A DNA stretch of 64,000 bases from DASZTV01 sp035550655. Its GTDB lineage: Bacteria; Actinomycetota; Actinomycetes; JAFAQI01. Below the pieces are notes generated by a model. That model saw only the letters and a list, made by a program, of their open reading frames with translations, did not search any database and had not been told where the DNA came from. A program made the position numbers and the translations under genes. This document shows, in pieces, positions 26,174-34,684 of the stretch (positions are counted from its first letter, which is position 1; every line of letters starts with the position of its first letter). The DNA is taken from the NCBI GenBank assembly GCA_035550655.1, contig DASZOU010000033.1, forward strand, positions 433,114-497,113. The letters run 5' to 3'.

Positions 26174-26207
26174 ATCGATCTGGTGGAGTTAGGACTCGAA
26201 CCCTGAC
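26174..26207. repeat. attachment-site-like repeat, right copy (tRNA-Ala-like 3' end remnant)
   Basis: ATCGATCTGGTGGAGTT followed by AGGACTCGAACCCTGAC. On the minus strand this reads GGGTTCGAGTCC (T-loop) followed by CTCCACCA, much like an actinobacterial tRNA-Ala 3' end with a small deletion, but no 5' half or anticodon arm follows. It aligns with 20639-20674. The surrounding 25974-26380 has no gene I can support. Confidence 0.5.
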
Positions 26208-26298
26208 CTCTCGTGGCGAACGAACCGCCCGCTTCCGTGAGCGCGACACCACCCTCGAGCTCGACCCGCCGTGGGTGACGTAACGATCACGGGGCGCG

Positions 26299-26338
26299 AA
26301 CTGCAACTGAAACTGCAACTGGAGATCAACTTCTCCCA
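26299..26338 (+). repeat. tandem 12-bp repeats, possible integrase arm-type sites, right copy
   Basis: AACTGCAACTGA (26299-26310) and AACTGCAACTGG (26311-26322) are adjacent tandem repeats, and the second continues into a block similar to 20400-20415 next to the integrase. They lie 60-80 bp from the tRNA-Ser 3' end, the usual distance of arm sites from a core site. Confidence 0.45.
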
Positions 26339-26380
26339 GCGAACGACATCCGTGGAAGACGCAAAAGTCCAGGTCAGCAG

Positions 26381-26469
26381 CGGAGGCTCCGGGATTTGAA
26401 CCCGGGATGGGGATGAACCCAAACCGCATTAGCAGTGCGGCGCCATAGACCGGACTAGGCGAAGCCTCC
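26381..26469 (-). tRNA. tRNA-Ser (GCT)
   Basis: An 89-nt class II tRNA. The acceptor arms GGAGGCT (5') and AGCCTCC (3') pair; the anticodon loop reads CTGCTAA with anticodon GCT; the T-loop reads GGGTTCAAATCCC; the long variable arm expected for serine is present; CCA is not encoded. Its 3' end faces the mobile island, the orientation expected for an integration target. The gene itself is intact. Confidence 0.95.
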
Positions 26470-26497
26470 TCGCGGCGTCACCGCCGCGCCGACGAGG

Positions 26498-27538
26498 CTA
26501 GCGCAGCGGTACGCCAGCGGGGACCCATCGCCAGAGCCGCCCCGTGTAGTCGACGTAGACCACGCCGCCGACCGGGTCCGCGGCCAGGGTCTTGATCTCG
26601 TTGCCCGAGTGCGCCGAGGTCGGAAGCGGTGAGCCGCCTGCAAGCGCACTCGCCGAGTAGTAGAAGAGGTCGGCGCGCGAGGGCAGATCCGAGGGGTTGG
26701 GCAACGAGACGTAGCAGCCCCCGTCGCGGGCCGTGACGACATCGAAGGGCCGGTACGCAGGCCGCAGCCGCACGACCGCTGGGGCAGTGCCTGCATCCAG
26801 CGTCTCGCGTTCGATCGCCTGGCCCGTTCGGGCCCACACGCCGTCCCGCCCGGCCGCGGCGATCGCCGGAACCCCCTGGCTCAAGGCAGTGACATCGGCG
26901 GCATCCTTACGCGCTTCCAGCCAGATCGGCGCGAGGTTGCGGTCGCGGTTTGCCGGCAGGATGACCCCCTTGAGGGCCACCACCGAGGTCGGGCCGCCCG
27001 CGACGTGAATCGACCGGGCCTGGAGCTGCCCGCCGCTCAGCGTCACGGCCAGAACCGCGTCGCGGCTCGGCACCGCCGCGTAGGCCGTCGAGTCCGCGAA
27101 CGCCATCGACGCGATCCCCGCGCGAGTACCGAGTCGCAGGGTCGTGACGTGGCCGGTGACCGCGTCGAGCACGCTGATCCGGGAGCTCGGAGCGGCGCCG
27201 TCACCGCCGCCCACCACCCAGACCCGCCCGGCGTCGTAATAGAGCATCGACGCCGGGCCGGGGACGCGATGCAGGCTGTGAACCCGGTTGGTCACGGCGT
27301 CGACGTCCGCGACGTAGAGGCGATCCCGTTCGGCCGACGGCCGGTCGACGAGGGCCCAGATCTGGCGACCGCCGGAGTCGACCGACTGCACGACCCCGCC
27401 GGGAAGCACCTGGATCTGCGAGTTCCGGGGCGGCAGAAAGGCGCGTGCCGTGGCAGGCGAGCCGGAGCGGATGCCGATCACCATCGCTCCGAGTGCCAGC
27501 ACCCCTACCGTGGCGAAGCCGATCAGCCGGGTCCTCAC
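26498..27538 (-). CDS. exported beta-propeller-like protein
   Basis: A 346-residue protein with an N-terminal signal or anchor helix (about residues 5-25, GFATVGVLALGAMVIG) and repeated short blades such as DAVTGHVTTLRLG, TSVVALKGVILPA and VGGVVYVDYTGRLWRW. This resembles a YVTN/NHL-type propeller but no specific family is recognised. Start GTG 27538 has GAGGGGGA about 8 nt upstream. It lies 16 nt after the acyl-CoA ligase gene on the same strand, so the two are probably co-transcribed. Confidence 0.6.
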   Translation of the reverse strand: MRTRLIGFATVGVLALGAMVIGIRSGSPATARAFLPPRNSQIQVLPGGVVQSVDSGGRQIWALVDRPSAERDRLYVADVDAVTNRVHSLHRVPGPASMLYYDAGRVWVVGGGDGAAPSSRISVLDAVTGHVTTLRLGTRAGIASMAFADSTAYAAVPSRDAVLAVTLSGGQLQARSIHVAGGPTSVVALKGVILPANRDRNLAPIWLEARKDAADVTALSQGVPAIAAAGRDGVWARTGQAIERETLDAGTAPAVVRLRPAYRPFDVVTARDGGCYVSLPNPSDLPSRADLFYYSASALAGGSPLPTSAHSGNEIKTLAADPVGGVVYVDYTGRLWRWVPAGVPLR

Positions 27539-27554
27539 AGTGACATCCCCCTCG

Positions 27555-29177
27555 TTAGAGCGTTGTGACGTCGAGCTCCCCGTCGGCGTACTGCTTGCGC
27601 AACACCTTCTTGTCGAACTTCCCGACCGACGTCTTCGGCACTGCCTCGATCACCGCCCAGCGCTCCGGCAGCCACCACTTGACGACGCGCTCGGTGAGGA
27701 AATCGCGGATCGCTTCGGGCGAGACCGTCTCCCCCGGCTTGGCGACCACGCATGCGAGCGGACGCTCCTGCCACTTGTCGTCGGGCACTCCCACCACGGC
27801 CGCCTCCAGAACTGCAGGGTGCGCCATGATCTCGCCCTCGAGTTCGACAGAGGAGATCCATTCACCTCCCGACTTGATGACATCCTTCGACCGGTCGCTG
27901 ATGGTGATGTAGCCCATCGGGTCGATGGCGCCCACGTCCCCCGTTCGCAGCCACCCGTCATGGAACTTCGCCGGATCGTCGTCCTTGTAGTACGACGCGG
28001 TGATCCAGGGCCCACGTACCTCTATCTCGCCGACCTCCTTGCCGTCGCGCTGCAGCACGTTGCCCTCGTCGTCGACGATGCGCACCTCGACACCGAACTG
28101 GATCCGGCCGGCCTTCGCCTGGTAGTCCCAGGCGACATCTCCGGTCGTGCCCGCCGGCGGCTTCGCGATCGCCGCGACCGGGGAGGTCTCCGTCATCCCC
28201 CAGCCCTGGATGATCGTCACGCCGAACTCCCGGTCGAACGCCTCGATCAACGACCTCGGTACGGCGGAGCCGCCGCACAGCACCGCGCGAACCGTCGACA
28301 GCGCGTTGGGCCGCGGGTTAGTGCGCAGGAAGTGCAGGATGTCGTTCCAGATCGTCGGGACAGCAGCCGAAACCGTCGCCTGCTCGGCCTCGATGAACCC
28401 GACGAGCGGCTCGGCCTGCAAGAACCGGTCGGGCATCAGCAGATCGGCGCCCGACATGAACGCGGCGTACGGGAGGCCCCACGCGTTGGCGTGGAACATC
28501 GGGACGATGGGCAACGCGCGGTCGTCACCGGAGAGGTTGTTGCTGTTGCCCGCGCAGATGGCCATCGAGTGCAGCCAGCACGAGCGGTGCGAGTAGACGA
28601 CGCCCTTCGGGTTGCCGGTCGTGCCGCTCGTGTAACACATTGCCGCGGCCGAGCGCTCGTCGACGTTCTCCGGCCAGTCGAAGCTCACGGACGACGACGA
28701 GAGGACGTCTTCGTAGGACAGCACCTGCTTTCCGGCGCCCTCCAGCGCCGACCGGTCCCCGTCCCCGCTGACCAGGACGGTGTGCACGGTCGTGAGCTGC
28801 GGCAGCACTTTCGCGAACAGCGGGATCAGCGAGTCGTCGACGATGACGACGTTGTCCTCGGCGTGGTTCGCGATATAGATGACCTGCTCCGGGAACAGCC
28901 GGATGTTGAGCGTGTGCAGGACCGCACCCATCGAGGGAACCGCCAGATACACCTCGAGGTGCTCGGCGTTGTTCCACATGAAGGTGCCGACCCGCTGGTC
29001 ACCGTCGATGCCGAGCTCACGCAGCCCGTTCGCGAGGCGCGCCGCTCGAGCCGCCGACTCGGCGTACGAGCGCCGCCGTCGCGCGCCGCCCTCGCCGAGG
29101 GTCACGACCTCGCTGTCGCCGTTGACCTGCTCACCGAAACGAAGAATCGCCCCGATCGAAAGCGGAAAGTCCTGCAT
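27555..29177 (-). CDS. acyl-CoA synthetase (AMP-binding, long-chain type)
   Basis: About 540 residues of an ATP-dependent fatty-acyl-CoA ligase (ANL superfamily): fatty acid + ATP + CoA to acyl-CoA + AMP + PPi. The P-loop-like motif YTSGTTGNPKGV, the GWGMTETSP motif, the adenylate-binding GWLRTGDVG and the C-terminal Lys in TSVGKFDKKVLR (catalytic lysine) are all visible. MQDFPLS at 29177 is the usual family N-terminus; an ATG 45 bp upstream is an alternative start. All catalytic motifs are intact. It lies upstream of the propeller-like gene. Confidence 0.93.
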   Translation of the reverse strand: MQDFPLSIGAILRFGEQVNGDSEVVTLGEGGARRRRSYAESAARAARLANGLRELGIDGDQRVGTFMWNNAEHLEVYLAVPSMGAVLHTLNIRLFPEQVIYIANHAEDNVVIVDDSLIPLFAKVLPQLTTVHTVLVSGDGDRSALEGAGKQVLSYEDVLSSSSVSFDWPENVDERSAAAMCYTSGTTGNPKGVVYSHRSCWLHSMAICAGNSNNLSGDDRALPIVPMFHANAWGLPYAAFMSGADLLMPDRFLQAEPLVGFIEAEQATVSAAVPTIWNDILHFLRTNPRPNALSTVRAVLCGGSAVPRSLIEAFDREFGVTIIQGWGMTETSPVAAIAKPPAGTTGDVAWDYQAKAGRIQFGVEVRIVDDEGNVLQRDGKEVGEIEVRGPWITASYYKDDDPAKFHDGWLRTGDVGAIDPMGYITISDRSKDVIKSGGEWISSVELEGEIMAHPAVLEAAVVGVPDDKWQERPLACVVAKPGETVSPEAIRDFLTERVVKWWLPERWAVIEAVPKTSVGKFDKKVLRKQYADGELDVTTL

Positions 29178-29273
29178 GGAGCTGTGCACGTTCGTCTCCC
29201 GGTTGTCGTCTGACCGGGCCATTGTGCTGCGACGGGGGCCACGAGGCCACAGACGTCTGCCGAACCGGTGCGG

Positions 29274-31004
29274 CTACCTCACGGTGAGGATGAGAACGGG
29301 CGACGCGGCAGCCCCCAGGCTGTGACCGGCCGCGACGAAGATCCGGTAGGTGTGCGTCGTCTTCTTCTTGCTCGGGTGCAGGCGGAAGGAGAAGTTGCCG
29401 TCGGCGCCGATCGTCTTGACGGGGCCGTCCCGCCAGGTCCGACCGACGAGCTCCTGCCGCACGACCTGCTCACCGGCGACCACCGGGGTGACCGCGCCGG
29501 TCAGCTTCACGTGCTTCCCGTGCTTGACGGTCGCTTTGGACAGGCCCGCCGTGACGACGGAGTGCACGACCGTCGTACCCGTCGCGACGTCGCGCTCGTA
29601 GCCCGGCGCTCCCCTGAAGGCGAGCTTGACGTCGGTGGAGCGCGTGGGATGCAGCTTGACCGCGACGCCGCCGTCCGACGCGGTCGTTGCAGTCCCGCGC
29701 TTGACCCACTTCGTCGCGCCGGCCCGCCGGCGCAGGATCGTCACGGTCTGGCCGCCGACGCCGGACGAGGTGTCGGTCCGCGTCAGCACGGCGCCGATCA
29801 CCAGCGGGTGGCCGTAGTCGATCGAGGCGGGTTGGGTGAGCGCGAGCTGCGTCGCGACCACGGGCGTGACCGGGTCCGTCGCCACCGACGGGGAGCCGGT
29901 TCCCACCGGGCTCGTCGCGGTGACGGTGAAGGTGTACGACGTCGCCGGGTCAAGGCCGGTCACCGTCGCCGACGTCGCGGCGCCGTTGACGGTCGCCGTG
30001 ATGCCGCCCGGGTTCGAGGTCACCGTGTACGACGTCGTACGCGCTGAGCCGTCGTTGCCGGGGACCCAGGAGACCGTCGCCGTGGTCGGCCCGGGCACGA
30101 CGGACAGCGCGTGCGGCGGGTACGGCACGGCGGCGTTCCACGGCGCGGGCGCCGTACCGTCCGACAGCGTCGCCCACGGCAGGCCGTTGGACGGCACGTA
30201 CCTCGACTCGTCGACTCTGCCGCTGATGCCGTCGATCGACGCCGAGTCGGTGTACTGCCACAGCTCCGGAGACGCGGGCACGGTGGAGGAGTAGGAGGCC
30301 ATCCAGAGCGGAAAGCGGGCGAACGCGCCCGGATCGGCGAGCACGTCGGTCCAGAACGACGGATAGGTGTAGAGCATCGGCGTGCGGCCGGTCAGTGCCC
30401 GCAGCTTGTAGAGGAAGATCTGCGCCCACGTCACGAGATCGGCGCGCGGCAGCCCACCGGAGACCTCCAGGTCCAGGGCAGGCGGCAGTGTTGCCGGCGT
30501 GTTGACGTCGCCGATCAGATTCGCGAAGTACTCGGCCTGCGCCTGAGCGGTCGAAGAGATCGGGTACGCCGGCCGGGCGAAGTGATACGCGCCGCGGACC
30601 AGCCCGGCGGCGGCCATCCCCGCGTAGTCGGCCGCGAAGTACGGGTTCTTGTACGTCGTGGACTCACTCGCCTTGGCGATGCCGAACTCCATGCCGTCCT
30701 TCGCCACGGCCTTCCAGTTGATCGGCTTCCCGCTCGGGTAGCTCGCGGTGGCCGGGTGCTGGTAGGAGGCGACGTCAGGACCCGTGATCGGCCCGCTCGT
30801 CGTGGGGCTCGGCGACGGGCTCGAGGACTGCGACGACGAGGCGGTGGGACTGGCGCTCGCGGACGCGGTCGCGGTGGCCGTCGAGGTGGCGCTTGGTGAG
30901 GGGCTGAGCAGCGACGCGCCGGCCGGACCCGCCGGCAGCGCGACGAGCAGGGCGGTGAGGGCACTGCCCACAGCAGTAGCAGTCAGACGTGTACGGCGAT
31001 GCAT
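29274..31004 (-). CDS. secreted GH25 lysozyme-like muramidase with fibronectin III domain
   Basis: A 576-residue exported protein. ATG 31004 (AAGAGG 4 nt upstream) opens a signal peptide ending near AGPAGA; then a Ser/Thr/Ala-rich linker; a GH25 domain (about 85-285) with GPDVASYQHP, the acidic ALDLEVSGG strand and LWQYTDSASIDGISG; a fibronectin type III domain (about 305-395); and a C-terminal region of Ig-like repeats. GH25 enzymes cleave the beta-1,4 link between MurNAc and GlcNAc. The longer frame upstream of ATG 31004 lacks a signal peptide at its start. It is divergent from the MarR gene. Confidence 0.88.
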   Translation of the reverse strand: MHRRTRLTATAVGSALTALLVALPAGPAGASLLSPSPSATSTATATASASASPTASSSQSSSPSPSPTTSGPITGPDVASYQHPATASYPSGKPINWKAVAKDGMEFGIAKASESTTYKNPYFAADYAGMAAAGLVRGAYHFARPAYPISSTAQAQAEYFANLIGDVNTPATLPPALDLEVSGGLPRADLVTWAQIFLYKLRALTGRTPMLYTYPSFWTDVLADPGAFARFPLWMASYSSTVPASPELWQYTDSASIDGISGRVDESRYVPSNGLPWATLSDGTAPAPWNAAVPYPPHALSVVPGPTTATVSWVPGNDGSARTTSYTVTSNPGGITATVNGAATSATVTGLDPATSYTFTVTATSPVGTGSPSVATDPVTPVVATQLALTQPASIDYGHPLVIGAVLTRTDTSSGVGGQTVTILRRRAGATKWVKRGTATTASDGGVAVKLHPTRSTDVKLAFRGAPGYERDVATGTTVVHSVVTAGLSKATVKHGKHVKLTGAVTPVVAGEQVVRQELVGRTWRDGPVKTIGADGNFSFRLHPSKKKTTHTYRIFVAAGHSLGAAASPVLILTVR

Positions 31005-31109
31005 GAGCCTCTTACTGGGGGAAGTGGACGTCAGGCAAGGGTCCGATTTTAGTGCGCGGGCCGCATTGATCCGACACGCCGCGCCTCGGAACCGGAAACC
31101 TTCGATACT

Positions 31110-31122
31110 CAAAACGGTTTTG
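31110..31122. promoter_or_regulatory. palindrome upstream of marR, candidate operator
   Basis: CAAAACGGTTTTG, a perfect 6-1-6 inverted repeat, 31 bp before the GTG of the MarR-family gene, in an AT-rich patch that is unusual here. Position and symmetry suit autoregulation by the dimeric regulator. Confidence 0.5.
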
Positions 31123-31153
31123 TTGTTCGAAGCAATTACGTTACCCTCGTCTC

Positions 31154-31627
31154 GTGCCGGTGCCGACTGATACGCCGCTGATCTCGACAGCGGCCGACCT
31201 GCTCTCGGCGTTACGAACCGTGATGAAGCGCCTGGAGCGCACCCCGGTTCCGGCAGCCGACGCCGCCACCGAGGAGAAGTGGCGGGACGCGCCGCCCGCG
31301 CCGCGCCACATCGCCGCGCTGATGCAGATCGTCAGCGACGAGGGAATGAGCGTGACCACGCTCGCGAGCCGGCTCGGCGTGTCGCTCGCAACCGCGAGCC
31401 AGGTCGTCACCGACCTCGAGTCGGGTGGGCTCGTCCAGCGGGTCGAGGACCCCGCCGACCGGCGCCGCACTCTCATCACGGTCACTGACACCCACCGCAA
31501 CCTGGCGCAGACGATCCTCGACACCCGGCTGCGGCCGGTGCAGCGCGCGCTCGACCGGATGAAGCCGGCCGAGCAGCGTGCGGTCGTGCACGGGCTCCAA
31601 CTGATCGCAGAAGAACTCGAAGGCTGA
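31154..31627 (+). CDS. MarR-family transcriptional regulator
   Basis: A 157-residue winged-helix protein. The recognition region is VTTLASRLGVSLATASQVVT followed by the wing RVEDPADRRRTLITVT, the MarR hallmark. It starts with GTG 31154 without a clear ribosome site, perhaps leaderless. The exporter gene follows after 5 bp, a typical MarR-MFS pair in which the regulator represses the pump until ligand binds. Confidence 0.9.
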   Translation: MPVPTDTPLISTAADLLSALRTVMKRLERTPVPAADAATEEKWRDAPPAPRHIAALMQIVSDEGMSVTTLASRLGVSLATASQVVTDLESGGLVQRVEDPADRRRTLITVTDTHRNLAQTILDTRLRPVQRALDRMKPAEQRAVVHGLQLIAEELEG

Positions 31628-31632
31628 TCCCA

Positions 31633-33636
31633 GTGCCGATTGACCTCACCCCACGCCAGATCCGGTTCGTCTTCGTCGGACTGATCGCCGGCATGTTCCT
31701 CGCCGCGCTCGACCAGACGATCGTTGCGACGGCGCTTCCGACGATCGTCGGCGACCTCGGCGGGCTCAACCACCTGTCGTGGGTGGTGACGTCGTACATC
31801 CTCGCCTCGACCGTGACGGTCCCGCTGTGGGGAAAGCTCGGCGACCTGTACGGGCGCAAGGGCCTGTTCCAGGCCGCGATCGTCATCTTCCTGATCGGCT
31901 CCGCCCTGTCGGGTGCGGCGCAGAACCTGTCGCAGCTCATCGCGTTCCGCGCGGTGCAGGGCCTCGGCGCGGGCGGCTTGATCGTCGGCGCGCAAGCAAT
32001 CATCGGCGACGTCGTACCTCCCCGCGACCGCGGCCGATACACCGGCCTGGTCGGGTCCGCGTTCGCCGTCGCGAGCGTCGCGGGCCCGCTGATCGGCGGC
32101 TTCTTCACCGACTCGCTGTCCTGGCGATGGGTCTTCTACATCAACCTGCCGATCGGCGCGATCGCTCTGGTGATCGTCGCGGCGGCACTGCACGGCAAGT
32201 GGTCGCGGGTCGAGCACCGCATCGACTACCTCGGCGCCGGCGTCCTGTCTGCCGCGGTGGTCTCGCTGATCCTGATGCTCACGTGGGGCGGCGTCACTTA
32301 CGCCTGGGGTTCCGGCGAGATCATCGGGCTCGGCATCGCGTCGATCTCCTTCTTCGCGATCCTCGTCCCGGTCGAACGCCGAGCCGTCGAACCGATCGTC
32401 CCGCTGCACCTGTTCGCCAACTCGGTGTTCCGGACGTCGTTCATCACGGGGGGCGTGGTCGGCTTCGCCATGTTCGGGGCGCTGACCTTCCTGCCACTGT
32501 TCCTGCAGGTCGTGCACGGGTCGTCCGCCACCAGCTCCGGGTTGCAGATGGCGCCGATCATGGCGTTCGTCCTGGTCATGTCGATCTACAGCGGCCGGCG
32601 GATCTCCGCGACCGGCACGTACCGGCGCTTCCCCATCACCGGCATGACGGTCATGTTGGTGGCGCTGTACCTGTTCTCACACCTGAGCGCGACGACGCCG
32701 TACTGGCAGACCGTCATCTACATGGCGATGATGGGCACCGGTCTCGGAATGACGATGCAGGTCCTGCTGCTCGTCTCCCAGAACTCTGTCGACTACCCCG
32801 AGCTCGGAGTCGCGACATCGCTCGCCGCGTTCGGTCGTTCGATCGGTGGTTCGATCGGTGTGGCGGTGTTCGGCACCGTATTCAGCAACCGGCTCTCCCA
32901 CGACCTACCGGCGCAGATCCACAAGATCCCGCTGAGCGAGCTGACGAAGCCGGCGGTGATTCGCGGGCTGACCCACATCAAGGGCGCCTCGGTCACCGCG
33001 AACCCGGCCGCGCTGAAGCAGCTGCCGCCCGTGTTGCTGCACGCCGTACGAGTCGGCTTCACCGACTCCCTGCACGTCGTGTTCCTCGCGTCGATTCCGG
33101 TCGCCGCGATCGGGGTGATCGGCACCCTGCTGCTCAAAGAGGTGCCGCTGCGTGCCAACTACGCCGGCGGCGAGGACGGCGCCGCTCTCTCCCAAGGTGT
33201 CGAGCTCGGCGAGTCGCTGGGCATGGCACCGCCCGAGGAGCTGCTCGAGCGGCTCGGCACCAAGCCAGATGCTCCCGCCAAGAAGACGGCCGCCGCAAGA
33301 CGGACTGCCGCGGCGAAGAGGGCTCCTGCTGCTCGCAAGTCGACTCCGGCGAAGCAAGCCGCTGCCGCGACGAAGCCCGCCGCGAAGCGGACCGCACCGC
33401 CAAGGCGCGTCAACGGCAGTGCCCGCAGTACGTCGGGGGCCACGAAGACCGCGCCGGCAAAACAGACGGCTGCGTCAGGCGCGAGAAAGGCAGCAACCGC
33501 CGCAACCAAGCGCAGCACACCGGTCGCAACCAAGCGGACCGCACCCGTCGCAAAGAAACCCGTACCGGTCACACGGAAGACCGCGCCGTCGAAGCAGGTC
33601 GCACCAACCAAGAAGGCAGCCGCCCGCACCCGCTAG
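31633..33636 (+). CDS. DHA2-family MFS multidrug exporter with Lys/Ala-rich C-terminal tail
   Basis: A 667-residue protein. Residues 1-530 are a 14-helix drug:H+ antiporter (EmrB/QacA type) with ALDQTIVATALPTIV in the first helix and GKLGDLYGRKGLFQ in the 2-3 loop. After residue 545 comes an unusual tail of about 120 residues made of Lys, Ala, Thr, Pro and Arg with repeated AAAKR, TPAKQ and APAKQ elements, like histone H1 or HupB tails. The tail is in frame and strongly biased, so it is not a frameshift. The stop codon touches the 32-bp inverted repeat of the next element. Confidence 0.92.
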   Translation: MPIDLTPRQIRFVFVGLIAGMFLAALDQTIVATALPTIVGDLGGLNHLSWVVTSYILASTVTVPLWGKLGDLYGRKGLFQAAIVIFLIGSALSGAAQNLSQLIAFRAVQGLGAGGLIVGAQAIIGDVVPPRDRGRYTGLVGSAFAVASVAGPLIGGFFTDSLSWRWVFYINLPIGAIALVIVAAALHGKWSRVEHRIDYLGAGVLSAAVVSLILMLTWGGVTYAWGSGEIIGLGIASISFFAILVPVERRAVEPIVPLHLFANSVFRTSFITGGVVGFAMFGALTFLPLFLQVVHGSSATSSGLQMAPIMAFVLVMSIYSGRRISATGTYRRFPITGMTVMLVALYLFSHLSATTPYWQTVIYMAMMGTGLGMTMQVLLLVSQNSVDYPELGVATSLAAFGRSIGGSIGVAVFGTVFSNRLSHDLPAQIHKIPLSELTKPAVIRGLTHIKGASVTANPAALKQLPPVLLHAVRVGFTDSLHVVFLASIPVAAIGVIGTLLLKEVPLRANYAGGEDGAALSQGVELGESLGMAPPEELLERLGTKPDAPAKKTAAARRTAAAKRAPAARKSTPAKQAAAATKPAAKRTAPPRRVNGSARSTSGATKTAPAKQTAASGARKAATAATKRSTPVATKRTAPVAKKPVPVTRKTAPSKQVAPTKKAAARTR

Positions 33637-33747
33637 ATCGCATGTGACATAGGTGCTGTGCCACCTGTATCGCATGTCACATACGGGTCGCGAATCGCGA
33701 CACCCGTGTGACATAGGAGCGGTGATTCACGACGCCGGTGTGACATA
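33636..33747. repeat. left flank of inverted-repeat cassette (32-bp end plus GTGACATA repeats)
   Basis: 33636-33667 is inverted at 34762-34793 with 30 of 32 bases identical (core GATCGCATGTGACATAGGTG). Inside it, TGTGACATA or its complement recurs near 33642, 33674, 33706 and 33738, and a short hairpin (GTCGCG-AAT-CGCGAC) lies at about 33687. The left end overlaps the last base of the MFS stop codon. Confidence 0.85.
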
Positions 33748-34675
33748 CGAACAAATCGCCGCCCGCCAGGACGGCATCGTGACCCGCGCGCAGGCTCTCG
33801 AGGACCTCACGGTCGGTGAGCTGCGCCAGCGCCTCGCACGAACTTGGACCATGACGCTCCCCGGCGTCTACGCCACCTCCCGTCACGCGCTGACGGATCA
33901 GCAACGTCGCCGGGCCGCCCTGCTGTACGCCGGCGACACCGCGCAGCTCGCAGATGTGACGGCACTCGCGAAGTACGGCGTGCGATACCTGCCCGCGGAG
34001 GACGACGTTCACGTGCTCATACCGGCCGACCACCATCGCGCCAGCCGCGGGTTCGTCGTCGTACGCCGCACGCATCGACTCCCTGAGCCGCGCCGGATCG
34101 ATGGGCTTTCATACGTTCCACCCGAGCGAGCACTCGTGGAGGCGGCCGCCCGTATCGGCCAGCCACAGACGGCTCACGCGCTGCTTGCCGACGCCGTCGC
34201 ACGTCGCATTGCTCAGGTTGCCACCCTGGTCGAGGAAGTCGAGCACGTGACCGGTCGCGGATCTGGTGTGGTGCGACGCGCCGTGATGGAGATCGCCGGC
34301 GGCGCACGGTCGGCGCCGGAGGCCGACTTCGCCCGTCTGTGCCGTTCCTCGCGCGAGCTGCCGCACCCGATGTTGAACCCGGTCCTCATACTTCCTGACG
34401 GCCGCAAGGTGGTGCCGGATGCCCTGTTCCCGAACTCGACCCTCATCCACGAGGTCAACGGTCGAGAGTTCCATGCCGGTGAGGGCCTGTTCGAGAGCAT
34501 GCAGGAACGGCACGACGCCATGACGGCTGCGGGCCTGACCGTGCTTCACAACTCGCCGCGACGGATCCGGCGGGATGCAGCGGCGGTGCTTGCGGAGGTC
34601 GTCGCCTGCTACCGGCGACTCCGCGGGCAGCAGCTGCCGGCCGGCGTCCGTCTCGTGCAAGACAGCGCCGCCTAA
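33722..34675 (+). CDS. AbiEi-like N-terminus / DUF559-like protein inside the inverted-repeat cassette
   Basis: About 317 residues. The N-terminus (ARQDGIVTRAQALEDL ... GVYATSRHALT) is the winged-helix pattern of AbiEi-type antitoxins and of actinobacterial proteins annotated as DUF559. The C-terminus has VVPDALFPNSTLIHEVNGRE and a RHDAMTAAGLTVLH segment, matching the Vsr/DUF559 endonuclease-like fold with Asp and Glu at the active-site positions. The start is uncertain: GTG 33722 (AGGAG just upstream) is preferred because earlier ATGs lie within the repeats. Its function is unknown; the fold suggests a nuclease. It converges on ptsI. Confidence 0.65.
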   Translation: MIHDAGVTYEQIAARQDGIVTRAQALEDLTVGELRQRLARTWTMTLPGVYATSRHALTDQQRRRAALLYAGDTAQLADVTALAKYGVRYLPAEDDVHVLIPADHHRASRGFVVVRRTHRLPEPRRIDGLSYVPPERALVEAAARIGQPQTAHALLADAVARRIAQVATLVEEVEHVTGRGSGVVRRAVMEIAGGARSAPEADFARLCRSSRELPHPMLNPVLILPDGRKVVPDALFPNSTLIHEVNGREFHAGEGLFESMQERHDAMTAAGLTVLHNSPRRIRRDAAAVLAEVVACYRRLRGQQLPAGVRLVQDSAA

Positions 34676-34684
34676 GTGGTTCGC

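Noticed and set aside
25974..26429. Extension of the HEPN-like frame upstream to 26429.
   Set aside because: The extension begins inside the tRNA-Ser gene and crosses the tandem repeats; the residues are Arg/Ser-rich and unlike a protein domain.
27450..29213. Long open frame on the plus strand (587 codons) opposite the acyl-CoA ligase.
   Set aside because: It is antisense to a gene with all ANL motifs; the composition is Arg/Asp/Val-rich as expected from the complement of high-GC coding DNA.
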